From NCBI RefSeq assembly GCF_000374565.1, contig NZ_KB894690.1:150920-204275 (forward strand): a stretch of 53,356 nt of DNA, in the 5' to 3' direction. The notes beneath the pieces were generated by a model. It saw nothing but the letters and a program-made list of their open reading frames with translations, ran no database searches and was not told where the DNA came from. This DNA comes from Siminovitchia fordii DSM 16014 = CIP 108821. Lineage in GTDB: Bacteria; Bacillota; Bacilli; Bacillales; Bacillaceae_C. Numbering within the stretch: the first letter of the stretch is position 1; the number at the start of each line of letters is the position of its first letter. This document shows positions 32,809-41,930 of this stretch, in pieces. A program made the position numbers and the translations under genes.

Positions 32809-33842
32809 AGGCACATAAGGTGTTTACAACCATTGATACACATACGGGAGGGAACCCGACAAGGACTTTGATCAGCGGTCTTCCTGAATTGAAAGGAAGC
32901 ACTATGTCAGAGAAAATGCTTTATATGAAAAAAGAATATGATTGGATTCGAAAGCTGCTCATGAATGAACCAAGGGGACATGATGTTATGTCTGGAGTGT
33001 TGCTTACGGATCCTTGCCATCCTGAAGCTGACCTCGGTGTGATTTATATTGAAACAGGCGGATATTTGCCGATGTGCGGACACGATACGATAGGTGTCTG
33101 TACTGCTTTGATTGAGACGGGAATCATTGAAGCGAAAGAACCTGTCACTACTTTAAAACTGGATACGCCAGCAGGAGTGGTGGAAGTAGAAATCAGGGTT
33201 GAGAACGGGAAGGCCAAAGAAGTGTCATTCTGCAATGTACCGGCTTTTTTGTTGAGAAGAGTCTCAGTTGACGTGGAAGGAATTGGAAAAGTAAAAGCAG
33301 ATATAGCCTATGGAGGCAATTTCTACGCCATCATTGACGCAAAGTCAATCGGGATTGAGCTGATTCCTGAAAACGCCTCCACGATAATCGATCAGGCGAT
33401 TACAATCAGAAACACCATCAATGAGCAGATAGAGGTTGTCCATCCGAAATATCCTTTCATCAATGGATTAACCCATATAGAGTTTTTTACAGATCCAACA
33501 AACGAAAAGGCGGATGTGAAAAATACCGTTGTCGTCCCGCCTGGGGGAATAGATCGTTCACCTTGCGGAACTGGAACTTCAGCCAAACTAGCGGTTCTTT
33601 ATGCCAATCAGGAAATTGTCGTAGGAGAAGAGTTCGTACACGAAAGCATTGTTGGCTCTTTGTTTAAAGGACGCGTCTTGGAAACAACAAGCGTAAATGG
33701 GCTGGAAGCAGTCGTAACGAACATCTCAGGATCTGCTTGGCTGATGGGCATGCATCGCTTCTTCTACAACGAAGAAGATCCGTTAAAAGAAGGTTTTCTC
33801 CTCATTCCGCCAATGGAACATGAAAGGGAGGAAGTGAAATGA
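32805..33842 (+). CDS. 4-hydroxyproline 2-epimerase (proline racemase family)
   Basis: A 345-residue enzyme with both catalytic cysteines of the cofactor-independent racemase: Cys91 in LPMCGHDTIG and Cys254 in RSPCGTGTSA. These two act as the acid/base pair that inverts C2. In this context it should convert trans-4-hydroxy-L-proline to cis-4-hydroxy-D-proline, the first step of the pathway; proline racemase activity is the alternative, and the Cys/Cys pair fits both. GTGGTGAG ribosome site; start overlaps the DAO stop (ATGA) and its stop overlaps the next start (ATGA). Confidence 0.9.
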   Translation: MKAHKVFTTIDTHTGGNPTRTLISGLPELKGSTMSEKMLYMKKEYDWIRKLLMNEPRGHDVMSGVLLTDPCHPEADLGVIYIETGGYLPMCGHDTIGVCTALIETGIIEAKEPVTTLKLDTPAGVVEVEIRVENGKAKEVSFCNVPAFLLRRVSVDVEGIGKVKADIAYGGNFYAIIDAKSIGIELIPENASTIIDQAITIRNTINEQIEVVHPKYPFINGLTHIEFFTDPTNEKADVKNTVVVPPGGIDRSPCGTGTSAKLAVLYANQEIVVGEEFVHESIVGSLFKGRVLETTSVNGLEAVVTNISGSAWLMGMHRFFYNEEDPLKEGFLLIPPMEHEREEVK

Positions 33843-34774
33843 ACCTTCAAAAAATATACACTGCAACAGACGTACACATAGCAGGTGAAGTGTTTCGGAT
33901 CATTAATGATGTACCTTTTGTTCAATATGGAAGTTTAAAAGAGTTCGATGAGCAGCTGCCAAGCGTATTCTCGGAAGAGATGGCACTTTTACTTAATGAG
34001 CCGCGGGGGTTTGCGGGGATAAACGGATGTCTGGTCGTTCCTCCGTTCACCGAGAGTGGTGATGTGGCAGCCGTCTTTTTTAACCATGAAGGTACATTGC
34101 CTATTCATTATGGAGGGGTTATTGCAATAGTTACTGCAATGCTTGAAAGCGGCAGATTGCAGGAGAAAGCAGCTGGTGAGTATTACATCGAAACGGTACA
34201 GGGTGTGATTCCTGTGATTGCAGTAAAGGAAAAAGAACAAGTTGTCTCTGCAAGAGTGGCACTTGGAGAATGTTCTGTGATTAAAACTGATGTTCCGCTG
34301 CTTGATGAATCGTATACAATCGTTCAGGCGGATCAACGGTATGCTCTGTTTGATAATAAAGCACTGGGTTTAAAAATTGAGCTCAGTGAGCTTTCCGCTT
34401 TAAAAAAGTGGGGGAAAAACAACTTACAGGAACTAAAAACTAATTCTGACATACAAGGCATCATACTGATGGATGATGAAGCACTGGTACAAGGAAAAAT
34501 TAAGACCGTCACCTTTCGGAAGGATGGTTGGATTGTCCGATCACCGGGCTTTGGACCAACAACAGCTTGTTTTGCATCCCTTTTATCAAGAGATGGAATA
34601 GAAGTGGAACAAACTCTATTAAATGAAAGCGTTTACGGAAGCTTTCTTGAATCCAAGGCACATTATGACGGGAAAGTTCAATTCTCTGTGAATGCAAGAG
34701 CATTTATTACCGGATTGCAAACCTTTGTACTCGATCCGACGGATCCGTTGCCGAAGGGGTTTTTAATTAAATAA
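33839..34774 (+). CDS. Proline-racemase-fold paralogue lacking both catalytic cysteines
   Basis: A 311-residue protein aligned end to end with its neighbour: start TATDVHIAGEVFRI against TIDTHTGGNPTRT, LLNEPRG, then LPIHYGGVIA where the epimerase has LPMCGHDTIG, and RSPGFGPTT where it has RSPCGTGTS. So Cys91 corresponds to His90 and Cys254 to Gly237. Trans-3-hydroxyproline dehydratases replace one cysteine with Thr, but loss of both is not the pattern of a known active class. The frame is intact, uses normal codons and is coupled by ATGA overlap. It may be a partner of the epimerase, a binding protein or an enzyme with other chemistry. Confidence 0.85.
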   Translation: MNLQKIYTATDVHIAGEVFRIINDVPFVQYGSLKEFDEQLPSVFSEEMALLLNEPRGFAGINGCLVVPPFTESGDVAAVFFNHEGTLPIHYGGVIAIVTAMLESGRLQEKAAGEYYIETVQGVIPVIAVKEKEQVVSARVALGECSVIKTDVPLLDESYTIVQADQRYALFDNKALGLKIELSELSALKKWGKNNLQELKTNSDIQGIILMDDEALVQGKIKTVTFRKDGWIVRSPGFGPTTACFASLLSRDGIEVEQTLLNESVYGSFLESKAHYDGKVQFSVNARAFITGLQTFVLDPTDPLPKGFLIK

Positions 34775-34790
34775 ATTTTAGGGGGAGCCC

Positions 34791-36263
34791 ATGATGGAAG
34801 GAGTCATTAATTGGCTGGTCGATCAAGTATGGGGGACTGGTCTAGTTGTTTTTGCACTTGGAGCAGGACTATTTTTCTCTATTACGACTCGTTTTGTTCA
34901 AATTCGGTATTTTAAAGAAATGATTCTGTTGTTGTTTGAGGGAAAAAGCTCCGAGAACGGTATCTCCTCTTTTCAGGCATTTTGTTTAGCTTTGTCAGGC
35001 CGTGTAGGGGTAGGGAATATCGCAGGTGTGGCAACCGCCATTGCATACGGCGGACCGGGAGCGGTTTTCTGGATGTGGGTCATGGCGTTGTTGGGCGGTG
35101 CGAGTGCCTTTATTGAATCGACGCTTGCACAAGTATTTAAGAGCAAGGTGGGAAATGCATATCGCGGGGGAACTCCTTATTTTATTGAAAAAGGGTTAAA
35201 TCTCAAGTGGTTTGCTGTAATCATGGCTGTGGTTGTCACTATTTCCTACGGATTCTTAACACCTGGAGTACAGGCAAATAATATTGCAGCAGGAATGGAA
35301 AATGCCTTTGGCTTAAACAAGACAGTTACCGGAATATTCTTGGTTGCTTTACTTGGAGTAATTATTTTTGGCGGTCTAAAACGCATTGCCAGTGTATCGC
35401 AAACCGTTGTTCCGTTTATGGCGGTTGGCTATGTGGTCGTTACTTTTATTGTATTAGGCTTGAATTATGACAAAGTGCCTGGGATGCTTTCCTTGATCTT
35501 CACTAGTGCTTTCGGATCCAATCAAATCTTTGGCGGAATAGTAGGAACAGCGATTGCCTGGGGGGTCAGAAGGGCCATATTCTCCAATGTTGCCGGTTGC
35601 GGGGAAGCGACATATAGTTCTGCGGCTGCTGAAGTGTCACATCCCGCTAAACAAGGATTAGTTCAAGCTTTCTCAGTCTATATTGATACAATTTTGGTTT
35701 GTACGGCAACGGGTCTAATGATTCTGGTAACGGGGATGTATAATGTGACGCCGGAGGGAAGAGATCCGATTGTTCAGACGTTGCCCGGCATCGAGGCGGG
35801 TCCTGCCTATACTCAAATGGCGGTCGAAACAGTGCTGCCTGGATTCGGTCCCGGGTTTGTGTCCATAGCTATTTTCTTCTTTGCGTTTACTACGTTGATG
35901 GCTTATTACTATATCGCAGAAACAACGTTGATCTATTTGAGCGGAAAGCGAGAATTGCCTTGGTTGAAAACAACGCTAAAAATTGTCATGCTCCTCATGA
36001 TCTTTATAGGCAGCGTTAAATCAGCATCTATGATGTGGGCGCTGGGTGATATCGGATTCGGATCTATGGCATGGCTCAGCCTGCTTGCGATTTTACTTCT
36101 CACTAAACCGACTTTAAAAGTTTTAAAAGATTATGAGACTCAGAAAAAAGCAGGTAAAGATCCTGTTTTTGATCCGATTCAGGCTGGCATAAGCGGCGCT
36201 GATTTTTGGGAGGAAAAATGTAAACAGGCTCGTATAGCCAAAGAAAAGAGTTCAATTGGATAG
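34791..36263 (+). CDS. AGCS-family sodium:amino-acid symporter, probable hydroxyproline uptake
   Basis: A 490-residue transporter with about ten to twelve membrane segments and AGCS hallmarks: ALSGRVGVGNIAGVATAIAYGGPGAVFWMW, GGTPYFIEKGL, WGVRRAIFSNVAGCGEATYSSAAAEV. AGCS members (AlsT/GlnT type) take up alanine, glycine or glutamine with sodium. Position inside the hydroxyproline operon suggests (hydroxy)proline as substrate; not shown by sequence. AGGGGGAG precedes two adjacent ATGs (34791, 34794); the second has the more usual spacing. Confidence 0.88.
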   Translation: MMEGVINWLVDQVWGTGLVVFALGAGLFFSITTRFVQIRYFKEMILLLFEGKSSENGISSFQAFCLALSGRVGVGNIAGVATAIAYGGPGAVFWMWVMALLGGASAFIESTLAQVFKSKVGNAYRGGTPYFIEKGLNLKWFAVIMAVVVTISYGFLTPGVQANNIAAGMENAFGLNKTVTGIFLVALLGVIIFGGLKRIASVSQTVVPFMAVGYVVVTFIVLGLNYDKVPGMLSLIFTSAFGSNQIFGGIVGTAIAWGVRRAIFSNVAGCGEATYSSAAAEVSHPAKQGLVQAFSVYIDTILVCTATGLMILVTGMYNVTPEGRDPIVQTLPGIEAGPAYTQMAVETVLPGFGPGFVSIAIFFFAFTTLMAYYYIAETTLIYLSGKRELPWLKTTLKIVMLLMIFIGSVKSASMMWALGDIGFGSMAWLSLLAILLLTKPTLKVLKDYETQKKAGKDPVFDPIQAGISGADFWEEKCKQARIAKEKSSIG

Positions 36264-36581
36264 AAAAAACTTACCTGTCCAGTTCTGTACTGACCGTTCT
36301 TGTAATCTTTTTGAATACCCTGACTCCCTACTGTGTGTATTCTAAGGACCTGATTTTTTAACTTCATTCAGCAGAAATCTCCCACTTCTGTAAGTGGTGA
36401 GGGTGAATGCATATTGGTATTCCATTCAGAGATTAAACCCCGGCTGAATAAAGTCAAGGTCTCCGGCGGATGCCACAGATTCTCAGAGGAAACTTATCGA
36501 GCGGAGCTCGAGAAAATCTGGGAACAAATACGGTCATGCGGATAGATAAGAATGAAGTAATAGAATCATTAGGAGGAATAG
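36264..36581. other. Gap between symporter and deaminase genes
   Basis: 318 bases holding the second structured element (36357-36532). No clear terminator, sigma-54 site or sigma-A promoter was found, so the downstream genes may be read through from 31611 or be started from within the element. Confidence 0.5.
36357..36532 (+). repeat. Structured ~178-bp element, copy 2
   Basis: Direct repeat of 31377-31555. Outer pairings CATTC/GAATG, TTCAG/CTGAA and most of CAGATT/AATCTG are kept; the GGGG half of the inner GGGG/CCCC hairpin is lost and the 19-base palindrome has one mismatch. The first hairpin (CCACTT/AAGTGG) pairs better here than in copy 1. Lies about 50 bases upstream of the deaminase gene. 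Confidence 0.85.
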
Positions 36582-37505
36582 ATGATGAAAAATTTAAAAG
36601 GCGTATTTCCAGTATTGATTACACCGATGCACCAAGACGAAACGATCAATTGGGAAGGTTTTAGTAACAATATTGAGTATTTCATTAACCAAGGTGTCGA
36701 TGGACTTGCTATCAATGGAAGCACAGGAGAATTTGTAAGTTTGACGAAAGAGGAGCGATTTAAGGCTGTTGAAGTGGCTGTTGAGCAGGTTGGCGGCAGA
36801 ATCCCTCTTATCGTGGGAACTGCAGCGGAAACTACGGAGGATGCGATCGAATACACTCTGCAGGCTGAGAAGGCGGGAGCAGATGCCGCACTACTCATCA
36901 ATTCATATTACGCTCATCCAAAGGAAGAAGAGATTTACGAACATTTTAAGGCTGTGGCTGAATCTGTGTCCTTTCCAGTTATGATCTATAACAACCCTTT
37001 CACATCAGGAGTGAACATTTCGGTTGATACAATCCTTCGGACAGGCAAAAATGTGAGGAATATTACGCACGTCAAAGAATCCAGCGGAGAAATCAGGAAC
37101 GTTCGTGACATTTCTCGCCAAGGCAAAGGATTTATCAAAACATTCTGTGGAGCGGACGATATGGTTCTTGAATCGTTCATGGTCGGGGCGGAAGGTTGGA
37201 TTTCCGTTGGGGGGAACATCGCACCGCGGACGGCCAAGGAAATGTATGATGCCTATATGGCAGGGGACATCGATCGTGCATGGGAATTGTATGATAAACT
37301 GCTTCCCCTTTTGAACTTCCTTGAGGGTTCCGGAAAGTATGTCCAAATTACCAAACATGCTATGGACTTGAAGGGGCTCGCCGGCGGCCCGGCCCGTAGG
37401 CCGCGTCTTGGATTGAACCAGGAAGAGCAGGAAACACTTAAAAGGTTAATGGAGCAGTTGGATGTTCTGGAAGCATCAACGATCCACGGAGGGGAAGGAA
37501 AATGA
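36582..37505 (+). CDS. DapA-family pyrroline-4-hydroxy-2-carboxylate deaminase
   Basis: A 307-residue aldolase-superfamily enzyme: Schiff-base Lys165 (THVKESSG), Tyr136 (MIYNNP), GSTGE at 46-50 and the usual TIM-barrel length. In hydroxyproline clusters the DapA-like member (LhpC/HypD type) deaminates and dehydrates cis-4-hydroxy-pyrroline-2-carboxylate to 2-oxoglutarate semialdehyde. Real dihydrodipicolinate synthase is unlikely in this setting. AGGAGGA precedes the ATG pair at 36582/36585. Its stop overlaps the aldehyde dehydrogenase start. Confidence 0.88.
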   Translation: MMKNLKGVFPVLITPMHQDETINWEGFSNNIEYFINQGVDGLAINGSTGEFVSLTKEERFKAVEVAVEQVGGRIPLIVGTAAETTEDAIEYTLQAEKAGADAALLINSYYAHPKEEEIYEHFKAVAESVSFPVMIYNNPFTSGVNISVDTILRTGKNVRNITHVKESSGEIRNVRDISRQGKGFIKTFCGADDMVLESFMVGAEGWISVGGNIAPRTAKEMYDAYMAGDIDRAWELYDKLLPLLNFLEGSGKYVQITKHAMDLKGLAGGPARRPRLGLNQEEQETLKRLMEQLDVLEASTIHGGEGK

Positions 37506-39007
37506 CAGAAGTAAAGGCAAAATCAACAGAGCTGAAGCCAAGAGTTCGGGAGTTTTTAAAAAATAAATTAGGGCTGTATATTAACGGGGAATTTGTCTCA
37601 TCAAAAAGCGGGCAGACATTCGATGTATTGAATCCGGCCACGGAAGAGAAGATTGCGGAAGTTTATGAGGCGGGGGAGGGAGACATCGATTTGGCAGTTT
37701 CCGCAGCCCGCTGCGCTTTTGACAAAGGGGAATGGACCCGGATGGACGCTGCTTCGCGTTCCAGGCTGATCTACAAGTTTGCAGATTTAATCGAAGAGCA
37801 CAGGGAAGAGTTGGCGCAGCTGGAGACATTGGATAATGGAAAGCCGTATGCTGTTGCCTTGGCCGACGATGTGGACGGCACTGTTCAGCACTTCCGGTAC
37901 TATGCGGGCTGGGCCACGAAGATTGAGGGGAAAACAGTCCAAGTCTCACCGGATTATCTGAACTATATCGTTCATGAACCGATTGGGGTCGTCGGGCAGA
38001 TTATCCCATGGAATTTTCCGCTTGCGATGGCAGCATGGAAGCTGGGGTCGGCCTTGGCGGTCGGCTGTACTGTGGTGATCAAACCGGCAACTGAAACACC
38101 ACTCTCCATTCTGTATGCGGCGCAATTGTTTAAAGAAGCCGGCTTTCCGGACGGTGTGGTAAATGTCGTCCCTGGATCTGGCCGGATAGCCGGGGAAGGG
38201 ATGATCCGCCATAAAGGTGTCGATAAAGTAGCTTTTACGGGATCAACGGCGGTGGGCAAGTCGGTCATGAAGCAGGCCGCGGACCAAATCAAGGGAGTGA
38301 CACTGGAGCTTGGTGGAAAGTCCCCGGCGATTATTCTGGAAGATGCGGATTTAAGTGAAGCGATTGACGGGGCGTTTGCAGGAACAATGTATAACCATGG
38401 CCAAAACTGCAGTGCATGCACAAGGGTTTACGTTCACCGCTCCCTGTATGACGAAGTATTGCAGGGATTGGCCGAAAGGGCAAATTCACTAAAAGTCGGG
38501 CATGGACTTGATGAAGCGACTGAAATGGGGCCTCTTGTTTCACAAAAACAGCTAGAAACTGTCCTCTCCTATATCGAAAAAGGGAAGGAAGAAGGTGCGC
38601 GCCTTATTGCAGGAGGAGAACGTGTCTATGACAAAGGGTATTTTGTCCGCCCCACTATTTTTGCAGATGTGACAGATGATATGACCATCGCCCGGGAGGA
38701 AATCTTCGGGCCGGTCATGGCTGTCTTCCCGTTTGATACGGTGGAAGAAGTCATCCGTCGGGCAAATGACAGCGACTACGGGTTGGCAGCGAGTATCTGG
38801 ACGGAAAACGTTAAAAAAGCCCATTATATCGCGGGCAAACTCCAATCCGGGACAGTCTGGATCAATGATTTTGGCCTTGAATGGGAAACCATGCCATTCG
38901 GTGGTTACAAACAGTCTGGAATCGGCCGCGAAATGGGCGGGGAATACGGACTCGCAAACTATACCGAAGTAAAAAGCGTCTTTGTAAATATGAAAGAGAA
39001 GAGATAA
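37502..39007 (+). CDS. 2-Oxoglutarate semialdehyde (2,5-dioxovalerate) dehydrogenase, aldehyde dehydrogenase family
   Basis: A 501-residue ALDH with IPWNFPLAMAAWKLGSALAVGCTVVIKPA, nucleotide-binding FTGSTAVGKSV, catalytic Glu in LELGGKSP, catalytic Cys in GQNCSAC and PFGGYKQSGIGRE. The overall type is that of betaine/semialdehyde dehydrogenases. Coupled by ATGA overlap to the deaminase, it should oxidise 2-oxoglutarate semialdehyde to 2-oxoglutarate with NAD(P)+, the last step of hydroxyproline breakdown. Last gene of the operon, followed by a strong terminator. Confidence 0.88.
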   Translation: MTEVKAKSTELKPRVREFLKNKLGLYINGEFVSSKSGQTFDVLNPATEEKIAEVYEAGEGDIDLAVSAARCAFDKGEWTRMDAASRSRLIYKFADLIEEHREELAQLETLDNGKPYAVALADDVDGTVQHFRYYAGWATKIEGKTVQVSPDYLNYIVHEPIGVVGQIIPWNFPLAMAAWKLGSALAVGCTVVIKPATETPLSILYAAQLFKEAGFPDGVVNVVPGSGRIAGEGMIRHKGVDKVAFTGSTAVGKSVMKQAADQIKGVTLELGGKSPAIILEDADLSEAIDGAFAGTMYNHGQNCSACTRVYVHRSLYDEVLQGLAERANSLKVGHGLDEATEMGPLVSQKQLETVLSYIEKGKEEGARLIAGGERVYDKGYFVRPTIFADVTDDMTIAREEIFGPVMAVFPFDTVEEVIRRANDSDYGLAASIWTENVKKAHYIAGKLQSGTVWINDFGLEWETMPFGGYKQSGIGREMGGEYGLANYTEVKSVFVNMKEKR

Positions 39008-39014
39008 CGAAAAG

Positions 39015-39054
39015 AACTCTTGGAGAGCTGTTAATTGCTTTCCGAGAGTTTTTA
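39015..39054 (+). terminator. Terminator of the hydroxyproline operon
   Basis: A 14-bp stem with two G-U pairs (39015-39028 with 39037-39050), 8-nt loop and TTTT end. Confidence 0.88.
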
Positions 39055-39130
39055 GGATTGTTTCGCTGAGACGAATTGTTACCAAAGATGACGATATGGT
39101 TTATTCTTAGAACATACTGGAAACAGCTTC

Positions 39131-40360
39131 TTACCCTTTCACTTTCATAATCTGCAAATCAATATATAGTTGACAATTTTTATGGAAGTCATCAAACGAA
39201 ATCGAAGTCGACTCCGTAATTTGATTCAGTCGGTATTTCAGTGTGTTTGTATGGATGAATAGCTTCTCCGCAGCTTGCTTCAGCCTGCAATTTTCCTCCA
39301 AGTAGGTTTCAAGCGTTTGAAGCAGATTCGTTTGGCTTTCTTTGTCCTTTAGTTTCAGCTTCAGAAGGTCCTCATTCACGACATCCATTTTTTTCTGCTG
39401 CTGTGAAATCGCCTCCAAATATCGGTAAAGCCCAAGGTTTTTGTATTCAAATGATGGAAGTTCCTTCAGCCCGATCAATTTGGCTACTTTAATGACTTCC
39501 ATAGCTTCAAGATAACTTTTCCTAAGATGGGTGACAGAGGTATGTTCACGGCTGATTCCAGCATAGACCTGCTCCCCAGTAAACTGTGCCAACACTGACG
39601 ATGTCAGGGTGTTTGCGTGCATAGACAGTTCTTTCGGGGAAGATAGGCTGCTGCCTATCATCACAATCACCATCAGCTGATCAATGAAAAGGTGGCTTGG
39701 CATCTTTAACGCATTTGCGAAAAGTCCAACTTTTTCAAGTAGCTCTCCAAAAGATTCTTCACTAGAGGGGCCAACTGTAAAAACGATGGAAATAAAGGAA
39801 TCTGGCATGGGAATTTTAACATTGGCGGCTTCCCATTTGATTTGGGCTTCCGTTTGGAAAGCTTCCTCCAGGACTTTTCTATAAAAATTATTCTTCTCTT
39901 CGTCTTTTTTCAGCTTCAATTGCTTATTTTGATAGAGAAGTTTGCCTACATGAAAAGAGACATCCAGCAAAAAGTTGAGGTCTTTATCGGTCAGTGGTCG
40001 GTCGGTTTCCTGCACCCAGATGAAACCCAAAACGCGATCTTTATATTTAGCGCTTACAACAACACGCTGATTCAATCCAATCTCCTCTATCTGCTCCACT
40101 CTGAATGGTTCGGGAATTGTTTTTAACTGATCGACAATCCCTTCACTCATAAACTTCTCCAAGATAGGAATCGTCCAGCGTTTTGTAAAAATGGTTTGCT
40201 TGTTGGCTTCATCAAACTGGTCGATGTAAAAAGAGCTGTAAGCCAAAAGGGAAAATTGTTCATCTTCTATGACAACGGGCTTTTTTAAATATTCACTGAT
40301 CATCTCTGTTATTTCTTCGACACTCGTCAGAGACATGATTTTTTCCAAGAGGCTGTCCAT
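39131..40360 (-). CDS. putR: PucR/CdaR-type regulator of proline use (PutR-like)
   Basis: A 409-residue regulator: GAF-like N-terminal sensing region (about 15-160), GGDEF-like middle domain typical of the family, and a PucR C-terminal HTH (LEENCRLKQAAEKLFIHTNTLKYRLNQI). Same length and type as B. subtilis PutR, the proline-responsive activator of putBCP, and it lies directly downstream of putP. The ATG at 40360 has GGGGGGAG upstream; the frame opens at 40375. Symbol assigned by context and architecture. Confidence 0.82.
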   Translation of the reverse strand: MDSLLEKIMSLTSVEEITEMISEYLKKPVVIEDEQFSLLAYSSFYIDQFDEANKQTIFTKRWTIPILEKFMSEGIVDQLKTIPEPFRVEQIEEIGLNQRVVVSAKYKDRVLGFIWVQETDRPLTDKDLNFLLDVSFHVGKLLYQNKQLKLKKDEEKNNFYRKVLEEAFQTEAQIKWEAANVKIPMPDSFISIVFTVGPSSEESFGELLEKVGLFANALKMPSHLFIDQLMVIVMIGSSLSSPKELSMHANTLTSSVLAQFTGEQVYAGISREHTSVTHLRKSYLEAMEVIKVAKLIGLKELPSFEYKNLGLYRYLEAISQQQKKMDVVNEDLLKLKLKDKESQTNLLQTLETYLEENCRLKQAAEKLFIHTNTLKYRLNQITESTSISFDDFHKNCQLYIDLQIMKVKG

Positions 40361-40374
40361 TGAAACTCCCCCCA

Positions 40375-40426
40375 TCCAAAATACAAGCGGTCAATGAAAA
40401 GTTTATCACACTTTTCATTGACCGCT
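40375..40426 (-). terminator. Terminator between putP and putR
   Basis: A perfect 17-bp inverted repeat (40386-40402 with 40410-40426) with 7-base loop, followed on the minus strand by TGTATTTTGG. It ends the putP transcript 80 bases ahead of putR; such a long perfect stem could also be a protein site, but the position favours termination. Confidence 0.8.
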
Positions 40427-40439
40427 TCAAGAAAACACA

Positions 40440-41906
40440 CTATTCCTTCAAAAGACGCAAGCTCTCATCAAACTCTTTGTCGATTTCTTCATTCGGTTTA
40501 AATGTGATCAGGCTGACAATCACTGCAACGAGAAGGTTGATGATGAAGCCTGGCACAATTTCGTATAGAGGAGAGTTCAAGCTTTGCCAAACAAGTACAG
40601 TCACAGCCCCGGCAACCATTCCGGAAATCGCTCCCCAGTTTGTCAGCTTTCTCCAATAGAGGCTTAATACAACGACCGGACCGAACGAAGCGCCAAACCC
40701 AGCCCATGCGTGGGCTACAAGATTCAGGATCGACTCCGTTTTATTGGAGCTGAGAATAAAGGCTATCAATGCCACGGCTAAAACGGCCATTCGTCCGAAA
40801 AAGACCAGCTCTTTGTCACTTGCATCACGACGGAAGATTAATTTGTATAAGTCTTCAGTCAGAGCGCTTGAAGTAACGATCAACTGTGATGAGATGGTAC
40901 TCATGATGGCAGCAAGAATCGCCGCTAAGACAAAACCTGCAAATAATGGATGGAAAAGGATTTGGCCCAGCTCGATAAAGACAGCTTCCTTATCATGCAG
41001 TGTGTGATTCGTCGTATAGAAATACGCGATCCCAATAAGGGCTGTCAATACAGCTCCCAGCAACGATACAATCATCCAACTCATCCCAATTCGGCGGGCT
41101 ACTTTTGTTTCTCGTACTGAACTGATGGCCATGAACCTTACAATGATATGGGGCTGCCCTACATAACCGAGACCCCAAGCAAGGAGGGAAATAATTCCGA
41201 TCAATGTTGTATCCCTAAAAAATGAAAAAATTTCAGGGTCAATAGACTGAATCGTTTCAACTGTTTTTGCCGGACCTCCCGTATTCATAACTGCCAATGC
41301 CGGTACAATCAACAGTGCAGTCAACATGATCAGGCCTTGAGCAAAGTCCGTCCAGCTCACAGCGAGGAAACCGCCAAAAAGTGTGTAGGCCACGACAACG
41401 AAGGCGATGATGAGCAACCCTTGCTGATAACCGAATCCAAAAGAGGTTTCAAAGAAAACGGCTCCTGCGACTAGACCTGAAGAAACATAAAAAGTAAAAA
41501 AGACCAAGATGATAAGGGCCGAAACAATTCGCAGCAGTTTCGTATTGTCTTTCAGCCTATTTTCAAAGAAAGAGGGGATTGTAATGGAATCATTGCTCAC
41601 CTGTGTGTAGCTGCGGAGTCTAGGTGCGACAAAAATCCAGTTTAAGTAAGCTCCTATCGTTAAACCGACGGCAATCCATACACTGGTCAATCCGCTTGCG
41701 TAAACAGCTCCGGGCAGCCCCATGAGGAGCCAGCCGCTCATATCTGCAGCCCCGGCGCTGAGCGCCGTGACTGCCGGACCAAGAGACCGCCCCCCGAGCA
41801 TATAATCGGTCAGGTCGCCTGTCTTCCTATAGGCTACCCAGCCAATCACAAGCATGAGTAACATATACACAACAATTGTGACAAGCTTTAAAGTTTCATC
41901 TGTCAT
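40440..41906 (-). CDS. putP: Sodium/proline symporter
   Basis: A 488-residue member of the solute:sodium symporter family with about twelve or thirteen membrane segments. PutP signatures: YMLGGRSLGPAVTALSAGAADMSGWLLMGLPGAVYASG and WGLGYVGQPHIIVRFMA. Imports proline with sodium. Third gene of the unit proline dehydrogenase, P5C dehydrogenase, putP, matching B. subtilis putBCP. CGGAG lies upstream of the ATG. Confidence 0.93.
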   Translation of the reverse strand: MTDETLKLVTIVVYMLLMLVIGWVAYRKTGDLTDYMLGGRSLGPAVTALSAGAADMSGWLLMGLPGAVYASGLTSVWIAVGLTIGAYLNWIFVAPRLRSYTQVSNDSITIPSFFENRLKDNTKLLRIVSALIILVFFTFYVSSGLVAGAVFFETSFGFGYQQGLLIIAFVVVAYTLFGGFLAVSWTDFAQGLIMLTALLIVPALAVMNTGGPAKTVETIQSIDPEIFSFFRDTTLIGIISLLAWGLGYVGQPHIIVRFMAISSVRETKVARRIGMSWMIVSLLGAVLTALIGIAYFYTTNHTLHDKEAVFIELGQILFHPLFAGFVLAAILAAIMSTISSQLIVTSSALTEDLYKLIFRRDASDKELVFFGRMAVLAVALIAFILSSNKTESILNLVAHAWAGFGASFGPVVVLSLYWRKLTNWGAISGMVAGAVTVLVWQSLNSPLYEIVPGFIINLLVAVIVSLITFKPNEEIDKEFDESLRLLKE

Positions 41907-41930
41907 AAAAATTCATCTCCGTTCCAATGA

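Noticed and set aside
36533-36581. Sigma-54 promoter before the deaminase gene
   Set aside because: No GG-N10-GC with TTGC was found in this gap.
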